A stretch of 64,000 bases of DNA. It comes from Gordonia insulae (GTDB taxonomy: Bacteria; Actinomycetota; Actinomycetes; Mycobacteriales; Mycobacteriaceae). Below the pieces are notes generated by a model. It was not told the origin of the DNA. It worked only from the letters and a program-made list of their open reading frames with translations, and ran no database searches. This document shows, piece after piece, positions 8,271 through 17,919 of the stretch (positions are counted from its first letter, which is position 1; the number at the start of each line of letters is the position of its first letter). A program made the position numbers and the translations under genes. The stretch spans positions 4,216,001 to 4,280,000 of the forward strand of contig NZ_CP033972.1 of the NCBI RefSeq assembly GCF_003855095.1. The letters are read 5' to 3'.

Positions 8271-9920
8271 ATGCGATTGCGAACGCAGGTTCTCCTCCTG
8301 CAACTCGCCGTCATCGCGGTCAGCCTCGCCGTCGGTTTCGGGCTGGTGATCTCCGGCGCCGACGATCGCGTCCGCGACGAATACGCACAGCGGGCGCTCG
8401 CCATCGCGCAGTCGGTCGCCGCCGACAGCCAGGTCCAGACCGAGGTCGCGCTGCACCAGGGCGACGACCTCGACGCCGCGGAACTCGCCGGCGGGCCGCT
8501 CCAGGCGGAGGCCACCGCCGTGCAGCGACGCACCGGTGCGTTGTTCGTGGTCATCGGCAACGCGCTCGGCCGGCGGCTGGCCCATCCCGAACCGGCCGAG
8601 CTCGCCAAGGTGGTCTCCACCGATCCGTCGAATGCGTTGGCCGGCAACGAGGAAGTGACCACCGACCGCGGCACCCTGGGCGAGTCGGTGCGTGCCAAGG
8701 TCCCGGTGCTCGACGGCGCGCGTGTCGTCGGTTTCGTCAGCGTCGGCGTCTCGACGGAGCGTCTGGCCTCCGAGACGCGCCGGGACACCCTCACCACCAT
8801 CCTGATCGCGCTCGCCGCACTCGGCGTCGGCGCCGTCGGGTCGGCATTGCTGGCGCGGCGATGGCGGCGCCTCACCCTGGGTCTCGAGCCGGACGAACTC
8901 ACCGAACTCGTGCGGGAACAGGGCGCGGTGCTGCACTCCATGGCCGACGGCGTCCTCGCCGTGGACAGCACCGGGATCGTCCGCGTCGCCAACGACACCG
9001 CGCTCCGCCTGCTCGACATCGCCGACCCGGTGGGCCGGACCGTCGACGACCTCGATCTCACCCCACGCATCCGCAGCGTGCTCGATCGGCCGGTCGCCGA
9101 GCCCATCGCCGCCACCGTCGGTGACCGGGTGGTGCTGGTGAGTTCGCATACCGTGGAGGCCGATGGTCGTGATCTGGGCATGGTGATGTCGGTGATCGAC
9201 CGCACCGATGTCGAACGTCTCACCCGGGAGGTGGATTCGATCCGGGCGATGAGTACCGCACTGCGCGCGCACCGGCACGAGAACGCGAACCGGATGCACG
9301 TGCTCGCCGGCCTGCTGCGACACGGTCACTCCGACGAGGCGATCGCCTATCTCGACGAACTGACCGGCTCCGGCCCCAGCAACTTTCGGCTCGAGGGCCT
9401 CGACAACGTCGGGGAGCCGCACCTGCAGGCCTTTCTCGACGCGAAGGCCGCACACGCCCGCGAGCGGGGCGTGACGTTGCGGCTCGGCGATCAGACGTGG
9501 GTGCAGGGCGCCCTGCGCGATCCGGTCGTGGTGACCACGGTGCTCGGCAACCTCGTCGACAACGCGATCGACGCGAGCGCCCCGGAGTCCCCGGAGGCCG
9601 GTCACGACCAGCCCTCAGTCGAGGTCGAGCTGCTCACCGACGGCGACGACATGTTCCTCACGGTCACCGATTCCGGTCCCGGTATCGCATTCGCCGACCC
9701 CGGGCGGGTCTTCGACGAAGGGGTGACCACCAAGGTCGATCCGGGGGTGCCCGGCGGCCGGGGCATGGGGCTGTCGCTGTCGCGGCAGATCGCCCGGCGC
9801 ATCGGCGGAGACATCTGGGTCGCCGATGCGCGCGGGCCGGCCGGGGCGGTCCTCGTCGCGCGCCTGCCGTCGGTGTTGCAGGCCGAGACGCCGACGCCCG
9901 CCGGAGGTGACGCCCCGTGA
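8271..9920 (+). CDS. citA: CitA/DcuS-family sensor histidine kinase (citrate sensing)
   Basis: A 549-residue membrane kinase. One helix lies near residues 8-28, an extracytoplasmic PAS-like sensor at about 29-172 and a second helix near 173-196. A cytoplasmic PAS domain follows at about 215-310. The DHp segment SALRAHRHENANRMHVLAGLL carries the phospho-accepting His, in the variant form typical of the CitA/DcuS group, and an HATPase domain has NLVDNAID (N box), DSGPGI (G1) and GRGMGLSLS (G2). The gene overlaps the response regulator by 4 bp. Its position after the citrate transporter argues for citrate or a related tricarboxylate as ligand. Confidence 0.88.
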   Translation: MRLRTQVLLLQLAVIAVSLAVGFGLVISGADDRVRDEYAQRALAIAQSVAADSQVQTEVALHQGDDLDAAELAGGPLQAEATAVQRRTGALFVVIGNALGRRLAHPEPAELAKVVSTDPSNALAGNEEVTTDRGTLGESVRAKVPVLDGARVVGFVSVGVSTERLASETRRDTLTTILIALAALGVGAVGSALLARRWRRLTLGLEPDELTELVREQGAVLHSMADGVLAVDSTGIVRVANDTALRLLDIADPVGRTVDDLDLTPRIRSVLDRPVAEPIAATVGDRVVLVSSHTVEADGRDLGMVMSVIDRTDVERLTREVDSIRAMSTALRAHRHENANRMHVLAGLLRHGHSDEAIAYLDELTGSGPSNFRLEGLDNVGEPHLQAFLDAKAAHARERGVTLRLGDQTWVQGALRDPVVVTTVLGNLVDNAIDASAPESPEAGHDQPSVEVELLTDGDDMFLTVTDSGPGIAFADPGRVFDEGVTTKVDPGVPGGRGMGLSLSRQIARRIGGDIWVADARGPAGAVLVARLPSVLQAETPTPAGGDAP

Positions 9921-10582
9921 CCGACGACCTCGGTGTCCTCATCGTCGACGACGACTTCCGGGTCGCGGCCCTGCACGCCACCATCGTCGACGCGGTCCGC
10001 GGGTTCCGGGTGATCGCGCGGGCGGGCAGCATCGCGGCCGCCCGGAGCGCCGTCGGCGATCATCCCGGCATCGACCTCGCGCTCCTCGACGTCTACCTGC
10101 CGGACGGTTCGGGAATCGACCTCGTTGCCGAATTGCCCTGCGACGCATTCATCGTCGGCGCCGAGACGGACGCCTCGGCGGTGCGCAGGGCGATGCGCGC
10201 GGGAGCTCTGGCGTATCTGATCAAGCCGTTCGACGACACCGAACTCGCGCGCCGCCTCGCCGGTTACGCCCAGTATCGGCGAGTCCTCGCCGCCGACAAC
10301 GTCGATCAGCACGCCGTCGACTCGGCCCTGTCGGCGCTGCGATTCGGCACCCGCGGATCGGACCGGCCGGACGCCGGCTCGCACACCGAACAACGCATCC
10401 TCGAGCTCTTCACCTCCAGTGACGGACCTCTGTTCGCCGACCAGGTCTCCGAGGCCGTCGGCGTCTCGGCGGCGACTGCGCGACGTCACCTCGCGCACCT
10501 GGTGTCGTCTGGTCGGCTGCGGATGTCGCTGCAATACGGGACGACCGGCCGGCCGAGGCAGGAGTACCGGTTGCCGGGCTGA
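9917..10582 (+). CDS. citB: CitB/DpiA-family response regulator
   Basis: A 221-residue response regulator. The receiver domain (1-125) has the acidic pair at 11-13 (VDDD), the phospho-acceptor D58 in LALLDVYLPDG and the conserved Lys in YLIKPFDD. The C-terminal part (about 150-221) has a winged helix-turn-helix (VSEAVGVSAATARRHLAHLVSSG) of the CitB/DcuR type. The GTG start at 9917 overlaps the kinase stop (GTGA), so the two products are translationally coupled. The likely target is the citM promoter upstream. Confidence 0.88.
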   Translation: MTDDLGVLIVDDDFRVAALHATIVDAVRGFRVIARAGSIAAARSAVGDHPGIDLALLDVYLPDGSGIDLVAELPCDAFIVGAETDASAVRRAMRAGALAYLIKPFDDTELARRLAGYAQYRRVLAADNVDQHAVDSALSALRFGTRGSDRPDAGSHTEQRILELFTSSDGPLFADQVSEAVGVSAATARRHLAHLVSSGRLRMSLQYGTTGRPRQEYRLPG

Positions 10583-10754
10583 CCACGACGTCGTGCTGGT
10601 GCAGTCGGTCGCGTAGGAGGTCGCCGAGTTCGGCATCACCGTCAACGTATGGGCGCATCCGATCGGCCGAACGCGGCGCGGAGTCCGGGCCGGGCACGGT
10701 AGAACTGAACAGGAGGAAGTGTCCGACGAATCGGAGTGTGCCGAAGGAGTCGAG

Positions 10755-13225
10755 ATGACCGACGTCCGATCAACGACAACAGGGGCGAGCGAAGCGACGG
10801 GAAAGACAACAGGGGTTAGCGAAGCGACGGGGAAGGTCACCGGAGCCGCCTACGCCGCCCACGAGCTCGACGCGGACCTGAGATGGTGGGCCGCGGCGAA
10901 CTACCTCACTGTGGCGCAGATCTACCTGCAGGACAACGTGTTACTGCGCGAGCCGCTCACCGCCGAGCACATCAAGCCGCGCCTGCTCGGCCACTGGGGC
11001 ACCAGCCCGGGATTGTCCGCGATCTATTCCGTGCTCAATCGCGTGATCCGCGAGACCGATTCGCGATGGCTCTATGTCACCGGGCCCGGTCACGGCGGGC
11101 CGGCGCTGGTGGCCAACGTCTATCTCGAGGGCACCTACACCGAGATCTATCCGCATGTCTCACGTGATGCGCGCGGGGTGGCGAAGCTGTGCCGTCAGTT
11201 CTCCACTCCCGGTGGTATTCCCAGCCATGTGAGCGTCCAGACGCCGGGCAGTATCCACGAGGGTGGCGAACTCGGCTACGCCCTGGTGCATGCGGCAGGT
11301 GCGGCCTTTGATCACCCGGAGCTCGTCGTCGCATGTGTCGTCGGCGACGGTGAGGCGGAGACCGGTCCGCTGTCCGCATCGTGGAAGATCCCGGCCTTCC
11401 TCAATGCCGCCCGGGACGGCGCCGTGTTGCCGATCCTGCATCTGAACGGGGCCAAGATCGCGGGTCCGACGGTGCTCGGTCGCAGCACCGACACCGAGGT
11501 CGCGGACTACCTCGGCGGGCAGGGTTGGGCGCCGATCTTTGTCGAGGGCGACGACCCGCGGGCGGTGTTCGCCGATCTGAAGTCGGCGATCGATCAGTCG
11601 TACAACAGGATTCGCGATCTCCAGACCGCCGCGCGGGACACCGGCCCGACGGTCAACACCCGGTGGCCGGCGATCGTCCTGCGTACTCCGAAGGGCTGGA
11701 CCGGACCGCATGAGGTCGATGGGCAGCTCATCGAGGGCACGCACTGGGCGCATCAGGTACCGCTGTCCGGCGTGCGGGAGAACCCCGATCACCTCCGCAT
11801 CCTGGAGGAGTGGCTGCGCTCGTACCGGCCGGACGAGATCTTCGACGACGCCGGCGCGGTGGTCGCGGGCATCACCGCGCTCGCCCCCGAGGGTGACCGC
11901 CGGTTGGGTGCGACACCGTACGCGAACGGTGGCCGCCTGTTGACGCCGCTGAAGCTACCGCCGATCGCGCGATACGCCCTCGACATCGACAACCCCGGCG
12001 CCACGGTGCATGAGACCACGAGGGTCCTCGGCGAGTACATGCGCGACATCTACACCGACAACAGCGCACCCGCAGGCGAGGATGCCCATGGGGGCGGGTC
12101 GTTCCGATTGTTCAGTCCGGACGAGACGTCGAGCAACCGCCTCGGTGCGGTGTTCGAGGTGACCGACAGATGTTGGCAGCTGCCGACAACCGAGTTCGAC
12201 GACAATCTCTCGCAGTCCGGGCGGGTCATGGAGGTGCTGAGCGAGCATCTCTGTCAAGGCTGGCTGGAGGGCTATCTCCTCAGTGGACGACACGGACTGT
12301 TCGCCACCTACGAGGCGTTCGCGATGGTCAGTGCGTCGATGGTCATCCAGCACACCAAGTGGCTGCAGCACGCGACGACGCTGGATTGGCGCGAGCCGGT
12401 CGCCTCCCTGAACATCCTGCTGACCTCCACGTGCTGGCGCAACGATCACAACGGATTCTCGCACCAGGGGCCAGGACTGATCGACTGCGTGCTGCCGCTG
12501 GCCCCCGACGTCGTCCGGATCTGGCTGCCGCCGGACTCGAACTCGCTGTTGTCCATCGCCGAGCACTGCTTCCGCAGTCGCAATCACGTGAACCTGCTCG
12601 TCGTCGACAAGCAGCCGCACCTCCAGTACCTGACGTTGGCGGAGGCCAACGACCAGGCGGCGGCCGGTGCGTCGATCTGGGCGTGGGCGGGCACCGAAGG
12701 CGACAGTGTCGACGATCCCGACGTCGTGTTGGTCGGCGCCGGTGACGTACCGACCCAGGAGATCCTCGCGGCGGCACAGATCCTGCGCGAGTGGGTGCCG
12801 TATCTCCGGGTACGGGTGGTCAACGTCATGGACCTGATGGCGTTGCTGCCGCAGGCCGATCATCCGCACGGGATGACCGACGACGACTTCGCGGACCTCT
12901 TCACCGAGACCGGGCATGTCATCTTCGCGTTTCACGGCTACCCCGAGCGGTGCACCAGTTGCTGCACGGGCGGCCCGACGCCGATCGGTTCCACGTGCGG
13001 GGATTCTCCGAGCAGGGCACCACCACGACACCGTTCGACATGGTGGTACTCAACAAGATGAGTCGCTATCACCTGGTGCTGGAGGCGCTCCGACGAGCGC
13101 GACGGGTACCGGAGCGCAGCGACGAACTCGTCGAGTACTGCCAGCGGCAGCTCGCCCGTCACCACGACCACGTCCGCGAACACTTCGAAGACCTTCCGGA
13201 GATCCGGGACTGGACCTGGGCGTAG
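10755..13225 (+). CDS. xfp: Phosphoketolase (XFP), interrupted by a -1 frameshift near the 3' end
   Basis: ThDP-dependent phosphoketolase that splits xylulose 5-phosphate or fructose 6-phosphate to acetyl phosphate. Family blocks are clear: AANYLTVAQIYLQDN, LGHWGTSPGLSAIYSVLNR, the GPGHGGPA loop and the ThDP-binding VVGDGEAETGPL. The frame is intact to about 12940, then reads FAFHGYPERCTSCC. The expected continuation (RAVHQLLHGRPDADRFHVRG to the end, EIRDWTWA) is in the next frame. Adding one C to the CCCC run at 12941-12944 restores a protein of about 823 residues, the normal length. The ATG at 10755 has GAAGGAG 5 nt upstream; an earlier GTG at 10719 is possible but its AGGAGG is only 2 nt away. 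The N-terminus contains two 10-residue repeats (xTGxSEATGK). Confidence 0.88.
10782..10841 (+). repeat. Two in-frame 30-bp repeat units inside xfp
   Basis: Two consecutive 30-bp units beginning GGGGCGAGCGAAGCGACGGG and GGGGTTAGCGAAGCGACGGG encode TGASEATGKT and TGVSEATGKV. The 20-bp core differs at one base from the units of the array at 468-600. Being 30 bp, they add ten residues per copy without breaking the frame. Confidence 0.85.
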
Positions 13226-13241
13226 CCCCGCGGCGTCCCCG

Positions 13242-13261
13242 GCATCCCCGGCCGGGAATGC
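13242..13261 (+). terminator. Possible hairpin terminator after xfp
   Basis: GCATCCCCGGCCGGGAATGC, 16 bp after the stop, is a near-perfect palindrome with one internal mismatch. No T-run follows, as is common in high-GC actinomycetes. Weak evidence. Confidence 0.35.
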
Positions 13262-13340
13262 TGCGACCCCCGGGATTGTCGTTCATCATCGAACCCGGCC
13301 GCCGACAACGGCGATGCCGGCGCGGAGGGGGTGTCGCTCG

Positions 13341-15173
13341 GTGGTGGTGAATGCGCGAAGGTTGAGCGAATGGCTCCGCACCGAATCCGGTAGCGCCGCA
13401 CTGCTCGTGGCCGTCACGATCGTGGCGCTCCTCTGGGCGAACTCGGCGATCGGCGACTCCTACACGGAGTTGTGGCACACCGAGCTGGGCATCGTGTTCG
13501 GCGAACACGACTTCGAGATGTCGCTGCACCACTGGATCAACGACGGCCTGATGGTGGTGTTCTTCTTCGTCATCGGTCTCGAGGTCCGGCAGGAGTTCGC
13601 GGTCGGTTCCCTGCGTGACCGTCGGCGGGCCATGGTCCCCCTGGTCGCCGGGGTGATCGGGGTGATCGTGCCCGCCGCGATCTACCTGGCCATCGCCGGT
13701 CGCGACGCCGTCGACGGGTGGGGCGTGGTGGTCGGCACCGACACCGCATTCCTCCTGGGCGCGCTGGCGATCGTCGGCCCGCGGATGTCGAACCAGCTGC
13801 GCATATTCCTGTTGACGCTCACGGTCGTCGACGATTTCCTCGCCGTCTCCATCATCGGCGTCGTCTACACCGAGGATCTGCAGATCGTCCCGCTGCTCAT
13901 CGCGGTGGCCGGTCTGGTCGGCCTCTGGCTGCTGTCGCGCACGTCGGAGTGGCGCAGTGCGCCCTATGTCATCCTCGTCATCGTCGTGTGGGCGGCCACG
14001 CTCGCGTCCGGGGTGCACCCGTCGCTGGCCGGGATGGCCGCGGGTCTGCTGGTGCCGGCGCGCCCGACCGAGCGAGGGCATGTCGAATCGGCGAAGACCC
14101 TCTTCCGCGACTACTGGCAGTCGCCGCAGGCCACCGTCGCGCGGACCGCGCGGCGCGGGCTGGCCCGATCGATCTCGGTCAACCAGCGCCTGCACGACGT
14201 GCTGCGTGCGCCGGTATCGCTGTTCGTCGTGCCGGTGTTCGCGCTCGCCAATGCCGGCATCTACCTGGGCGGCGGTGTCCTCGGCGAGGCGTTCACCTCG
14301 ACCATCACCTGGGGTGTCATCGTCGGTCTCGTCATCGGGAAGTTCGCGGGCATCGGACTCGGCACCTGGTTGGCCATCCGCGCCGGCCTCGGTCGGCTGC
14401 CCGACGGGGTCGGGCCGGGCAGTGTGCTCGGCGGTGCCGCACTGTCGGGGATCGGGTTCACCGTGTCCCTGCTGATCATCGGTCTCGCCTTCACCGACGG
14501 TGACGACGCCGCGAAGGCGACCGTCGGTGTGCTCGCCGCGATGGTGCTGGCGACTGCGCTGGGCTGGACGATCTTCTCCCGGGCCCGGGTGAAGTGGGGC
14601 GAGACGTCGGCGGATCTGCCGGTCACCCTCGACCCGCCGGTCGATGTGACGTCCGATCACATCCGCGGCCCGGCCGATGCACCGCTGACCGTGGTCGAGT
14701 TCATGGATTTCGAATGCCCGTTCTGTGCCCGGACCACCGGCATGTGGAAGGACGTGCACGCACACTTCGGCGACCGGGTCCGCTACATCGTGCGACACCT
14801 GCCGATCCACGAATATCACCCGCACGCCTTCCTGGCGGCGACCGCGGCGGAGGCCGCGGCGCGGCAGGGCAAGTTCTGGGAGATGCACGACATCCTCTTC
14901 GCGAACCAGGCCGAGTTGGAGGCCGAACACCTGCTGGCCTACGCCGAACAGCTCGAGCTGGACATGAACCGGTTCGTCATCGATCTGGAGAGCGAAGAGG
15001 TGGCGACCCTCATCGTGGCGAACGAGGAGAGTGCCAACGTGAGCGGTGCGCGTGGCACACCCACGTTCTTCCTGAACGGCCGGCGTCACCGTGGCCCACA
15101 CGACGCGCGCACATTGATCGCGGCGCTGGAAGCGGGTTCGGAGACGGAGTCGGCTGCGCGTCGGCGGTCGTGA
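13341..15173 (+). CDS. nhaA: Na+/H+ antiporter NhaA fused to a C-terminal DsbA-like thioredoxin domain
   Basis: About 610 residues. Residues 1-425 form an NhaA antiporter with multiple helices, including the transport-site pair of aspartates in LTLTVVDDFLAV and the GTDTAFLLGALAI segment. Residues from about 435 onward form a DsbA/thioredoxin-fold domain starting RGPADAPLTVVEFMDFECPFC, with the redox motif CPFC, and a later cis-Pro loop (RGTPTFFLNG). Such NhaA-thioredoxin fusions occur in some actinobacteria; the role of the redox domain is unknown. A GTG cluster at 13341-13347 follows GGAGGGG at 13324; an in-frame ATG at 13314 would add nine residues. It is transcribed alone between xfp and trpB2. 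Confidence 0.88.
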   Translation: MVVNARRLSEWLRTESGSAALLVAVTIVALLWANSAIGDSYTELWHTELGIVFGEHDFEMSLHHWINDGLMVVFFFVIGLEVRQEFAVGSLRDRRRAMVPLVAGVIGVIVPAAIYLAIAGRDAVDGWGVVVGTDTAFLLGALAIVGPRMSNQLRIFLLTLTVVDDFLAVSIIGVVYTEDLQIVPLLIAVAGLVGLWLLSRTSEWRSAPYVILVIVVWAATLASGVHPSLAGMAAGLLVPARPTERGHVESAKTLFRDYWQSPQATVARTARRGLARSISVNQRLHDVLRAPVSLFVVPVFALANAGIYLGGGVLGEAFTSTITWGVIVGLVIGKFAGIGLGTWLAIRAGLGRLPDGVGPGSVLGGAALSGIGFTVSLLIIGLAFTDGDDAAKATVGVLAAMVLATALGWTIFSRARVKWGETSADLPVTLDPPVDVTSDHIRGPADAPLTVVEFMDFECPFCARTTGMWKDVHAHFGDRVRYIVRHLPIHEYHPHAFLAATAAEAAARQGKFWEMHDILFANQAELEAEHLLAYAEQLELDMNRFVIDLESEEVATLIVANEESANVSGARGTPTFFLNGRRHRGPHDARTLIAALEAGSETESAARRRS

Positions 15174-15210
15174 CCGATCGGAGCATCGTGGACCAGGGGA
15201 GATCGCTATT

Positions 15211-16521
15211 GTGTCTGCCATGACGATGAACGTGGACGCCACCAATCCGGATCTGGTGACCGTCGGAGTGCCGACCCACTGGTACAACCTCGCGGCCGAG
15301 CTCGACGTGCCGATCCCGCCGCACCTGCACCCGGGTACCAAGGAGCCCGTCGGGCCGGAGGACCTCGTCGCGCTGTTCCCGGCCGGTCTGATCGCCCAGG
15401 AGGTGTCCACCGAGCCGTACATCGAGATCCCTGATCCGGTGCGCGAGATCTACCGGATGTGGCGGCCGTCCCCGCTGATCCGTGCCCGCCGCTTCGAGGA
15501 GGCGCTGAACACCAAGGCGCGGATCTACGTCAAGTACGAGGGTGTCAGCCCGGTCGGCAGTCACAAGACCAACTCGGCGGTGGCGCAGGCCTACTACAAC
15601 AGCATCGACGGTGTGCGGAAGCTGACCACGGAAACCGGCGCCGGGCAATGGGGTAGCGCGTTGGCGTTCGCGGGCGCACAGTTCGGCATCGACATCGAGG
15701 TCTGGCAGGTGCGGGCCTCCTACGACTCGAAGCCCTACCGCGGACATCTGATCCGCACCTATGGGGGCACCCTGCACCCGTCGCCGTCGGACCTCACCGA
15801 GTCCGGCCGGGCGATGCTCGCGAAGAACCCCGACACCACCGGCAGCCTGGGCATGGCCGTCAGTGAGGCCGTCGAGGTCGCCGCGGGTGATCCGGACACG
15901 AGGTATGCGCTCGGCAGCGTGCTCAATCACGTTGTGTTGCATCAGAGTGTGATCGGTGTGGAGGCCGTCGATCAGCTCAACGCCGTCGAGCCCGGCGGCG
16001 CCGACGTCGTGTTCGGCTGCGCCGGTGGCGGTTCCAATCTCGCGGGGCTCTCGTTCCCGTTCCTGCGGGAGAAGATCCACGGCCGGTCGAACCCGCGGGT
16101 CGTCGCGGCCGAACCGGCGGCGTGCCCGTCGATCACCGAGGGCGAGTACCGCTACGACCACGGTGACGTCGCCGGCCTGACGCCGCTGCTCAAGATGCAC
16201 ACGCTCGGTATGGATTTCGTGCCCGACCCCATCCACGCCGGCGGGTTGCGCTACCACGGCATGGCGCCGGCGCTGAGCCACACGGTGGAACTCGGGCTCG
16301 TGCAGGGTGTCGCGATCAGCCAGCACGACGCGTTCTCGGCGGGCGTGCAGTTCGCGCGCACCCAGGGCATCGTGCCGGCGCCGGAGTCCACCCACGCCAT
16401 CGCTGCCTGCGCAGCCCATGTGGCCGACAGCGACAAGGAGGAGGTCGTGGTGATCGGCTTGTCCGGACACGGACAGCTCGACCTACCGGCATATGCGGAG
16501 TTCCTCGACGGGAAGTTCTGA
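15211..16521 (+). CDS. trpB2: TrpB2-type tryptophan synthase beta-like PLP enzyme
   Basis: A 436-residue PLP-dependent enzyme of fold type II. The PLP lysine lies in GVSPVGSHKTNSA, the phosphate loop is CAGGGSNLAGL, and ETGAGQWGSALA is the family's substrate region. The long N-terminal arm (WYNLAAELDVPIPPHLHPGT) and the length identify the TrpB2 group, which condenses serine with indole or acts on phosphoserine, not the TrpA-bound TrpB1. No trpA is nearby, in line with a stand-alone role in indole salvage or another amino-acid synthesis. The GTG start at 15211 has AGGGGAG 9 nt upstream; ATG at 15220 is the alternative. Confidence 0.9.
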   Translation: MSAMTMNVDATNPDLVTVGVPTHWYNLAAELDVPIPPHLHPGTKEPVGPEDLVALFPAGLIAQEVSTEPYIEIPDPVREIYRMWRPSPLIRARRFEEALNTKARIYVKYEGVSPVGSHKTNSAVAQAYYNSIDGVRKLTTETGAGQWGSALAFAGAQFGIDIEVWQVRASYDSKPYRGHLIRTYGGTLHPSPSDLTESGRAMLAKNPDTTGSLGMAVSEAVEVAAGDPDTRYALGSVLNHVVLHQSVIGVEAVDQLNAVEPGGADVVFGCAGGGSNLAGLSFPFLREKIHGRSNPRVVAAEPAACPSITEGEYRYDHGDVAGLTPLLKMHTLGMDFVPDPIHAGGLRYHGMAPALSHTVELGLVQGVAISQHDAFSAGVQFARTQGIVPAPESTHAIAACAAHVADSDKEEVVVIGLSGHGQLDLPAYAEFLDGKF

Positions 16522-16556
16522 GCGTCAGCAGGATTCGGTGGAGCGGTGAACCGGTG

Positions 16557-17291
16557 ATGCGGACAGCAGGCGTCGACCTGGCCGCGTCGCCGCGGCTGAC
16601 CGCCGTCGCGGTGATCGAGTGGTCGGATCGTGCCGCGCGCCTGGTCGAGCTGGCGATACCCGCCGACGATGCGCGGATCGCGGAACTGGTCGTCGATGCG
16701 GAGAAGGTCGGCATCGACGCTCCGTTCGGCTGGCCGGATGCGTTCGTGGATTTCGTCGTCGCACAGCATCGGGGGGAGCTCGGGACCGGACGGTCGCTCG
16801 ACGACATCGAGCAGCGCCGTCCACTGGCGTACCGCCGGACCGACCGGGTCGTCGTGGAGAACGGGTGGGGTCGTCCGCTCAGTGTGTCCGCCGACCAGAT
16901 CGCCCACGTCGCGTTCCGGGCGGCCGGGCTGATCGCGGATCTGGGGGTCGTCGATCGCGTCACCGGCTGGACGGTGGAAGCGTATCCGGCTGCGGCACTG
17001 AAGAAATGGGGGCTGACGTCACGCGGATACAAGGGTGTTGCGCGACGTGCGGTGCTGGCGGCGTCGTATGACGCACTGGTCCGGCGCGCACCATGGCTCG
17101 ACCTCACCGGGCATCGCGAGCTGCTCGTCGCCGATGACAACGCGTTCGACGCTGTCATCACCGCCCTCATCGCTCGTGCAGCCGTCTTGGGGAAGACCGC
17201 GCTGCCCGGTCGCGCCGACCGGTCCGTCGCCGCGCGTGAGGGATGGATTCACGTGCCCGACTGCGCACTCGACGAGCTGGTGACTAGCTGA
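16557..17291 (+). CDS. DUF429 family protein
   Basis: A 244-residue protein beginning MRTAGVDLAASPRLTAVAVI, the start of an RNase-H-like fold typical of DUF429. Further family marks are GIDAPFGWPDAF, a YRRTDRVV stretch, ...EAYPAAALKKWGL and the C-terminal DDNAFDAVITALIARAA. The acidic residues in the first strand and in DDNAFDA would sit in the putative active site. Family function is unproven (nuclease-like). It overlaps the convergent acetyltransferase gene by 8 bp at the stops. A GTG directly before the ATG is an alternative start. Confidence 0.8.
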   Translation: MRTAGVDLAASPRLTAVAVIEWSDRAARLVELAIPADDARIAELVVDAEKVGIDAPFGWPDAFVDFVVAQHRGELGTGRSLDDIEQRRPLAYRRTDRVVVENGWGRPLSVSADQIAHVAFRAAGLIADLGVVDRVTGWTVEAYPAAALKKWGLTSRGYKGVARRAVLAASYDALVRRAPWLDLTGHRELLVADDNAFDAVITALIARAAVLGKTALPGRADRSVAAREGWIHVPDCALDELVTS

Positions 17292-17856
17292 GGTCGAGCC
17301 GCATCAGCACGCGTGGGAAGCCGTTGAGCACCGACGTCGTGTCGGCCGCTTTGCTGAATCCGGCCGCTTCGAACAACTTTCGCGTGCCCACGTAGGCCAT
17401 GGTCAGGTCGACTTTCTCGCCCTGGTTGTCCACCGGGTAGCCCTCCACAGCGGGTGCGCCGTTGTCGCGGGCGAAGTCGACCGCGCCCGCCAGCAACGGA
17501 TGCGAGATCCCCTGTTTTCGATGGCCCGGGCGGATGCGGATGCACCACACCGACCACACATCGAGATCGTCGACGTGCGGGATCCTGCGGTTGCCGGCGA
17601 ACGTGGTGTCCGCGCGCGGGGCGACGGCCGCCCAGCCGACAACCTCGTCCCCGTCGTAGGCCAGAACACCCGGCGGCGGCTTCCGCCGACACAGCTTCTT
17701 CACGAACTCCCCGCGCTCCTCGCGAGCGAGTTGCTGGTTCAGCTTGTTCGGGATGCGATAGCTCAGACACCAGCAGACGTTGGCGTCGGGACGTTTCGGC
17801 CCGACCATGGTGCGGACATCGGCGAACCGCGTCGCCGGGCGGACCTCGATCGCCAT
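17284..17856 (-). CDS. GNAT-family N-acetyltransferase
   Basis: A 190-residue protein. The acetyl-CoA pyrophosphate loop appears as IRIRPGHRKQGISHPLLAGAVDFAR, with the preceding strand VWSVWCIRI and the GWAAVAPR strand that normally lines the substrate site. CWCLSYRIPNK near the N-terminus matches a GNAT subgroup with a conserved CWCxxxR segment. The acetyl acceptor is unknown. The start MAIEVRPAT at 17856 places the first beta strand at the N-terminus as usual; MVDH at 17868 is the alternative. Confidence 0.8.
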   Translation of the reverse strand: MAIEVRPATRFADVRTMVGPKRPDANVCWCLSYRIPNKLNQQLAREERGEFVKKLCRRKPPPGVLAYDGDEVVGWAAVAPRADTTFAGNRRIPHVDDLDVWSVWCIRIRPGHRKQGISHPLLAGAVDFARDNGAPAVEGYPVDNQGEKVDLTMAYVGTRKLFEAAGFSKAADTTSVLNGFPRVLMRLDLS

Positions 17857-17919
17857 GTGATCAACCATGGCCGACGGGCACCGGATCGGCAAGGCCGTCG
17901 ACACCCGTCGGCCGCGGCG

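Noticed and set aside
6236..9223. A 995-codon open frame on the minus strand across dinB, citM and the sensor kinase
   Set aside because: It is antisense to three well-supported genes, has a low-complexity Arg/His/Asp-rich translation and no domain. High GC leaves such frames open.
10583..10754. Possible gene remnant before xfp (VAEFGITVNVWAHPI on the plus strand)
   Set aside because: Only a dozen residues look protein-like, with no start and no consistent frame.
12936..12960. Programmed frameshift in phosphoketolase
   Set aside because: No slippery heptamer or downstream structure that fits, and the family is not known to use one; a lost base in a C run is simpler.
13050..15422. A 790-codon minus-strand frame over nhaA
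   Set aside because: Shadow of nhaA; composition Asp/His/Gln-rich without any fold, and it crosses three gene boundaries.
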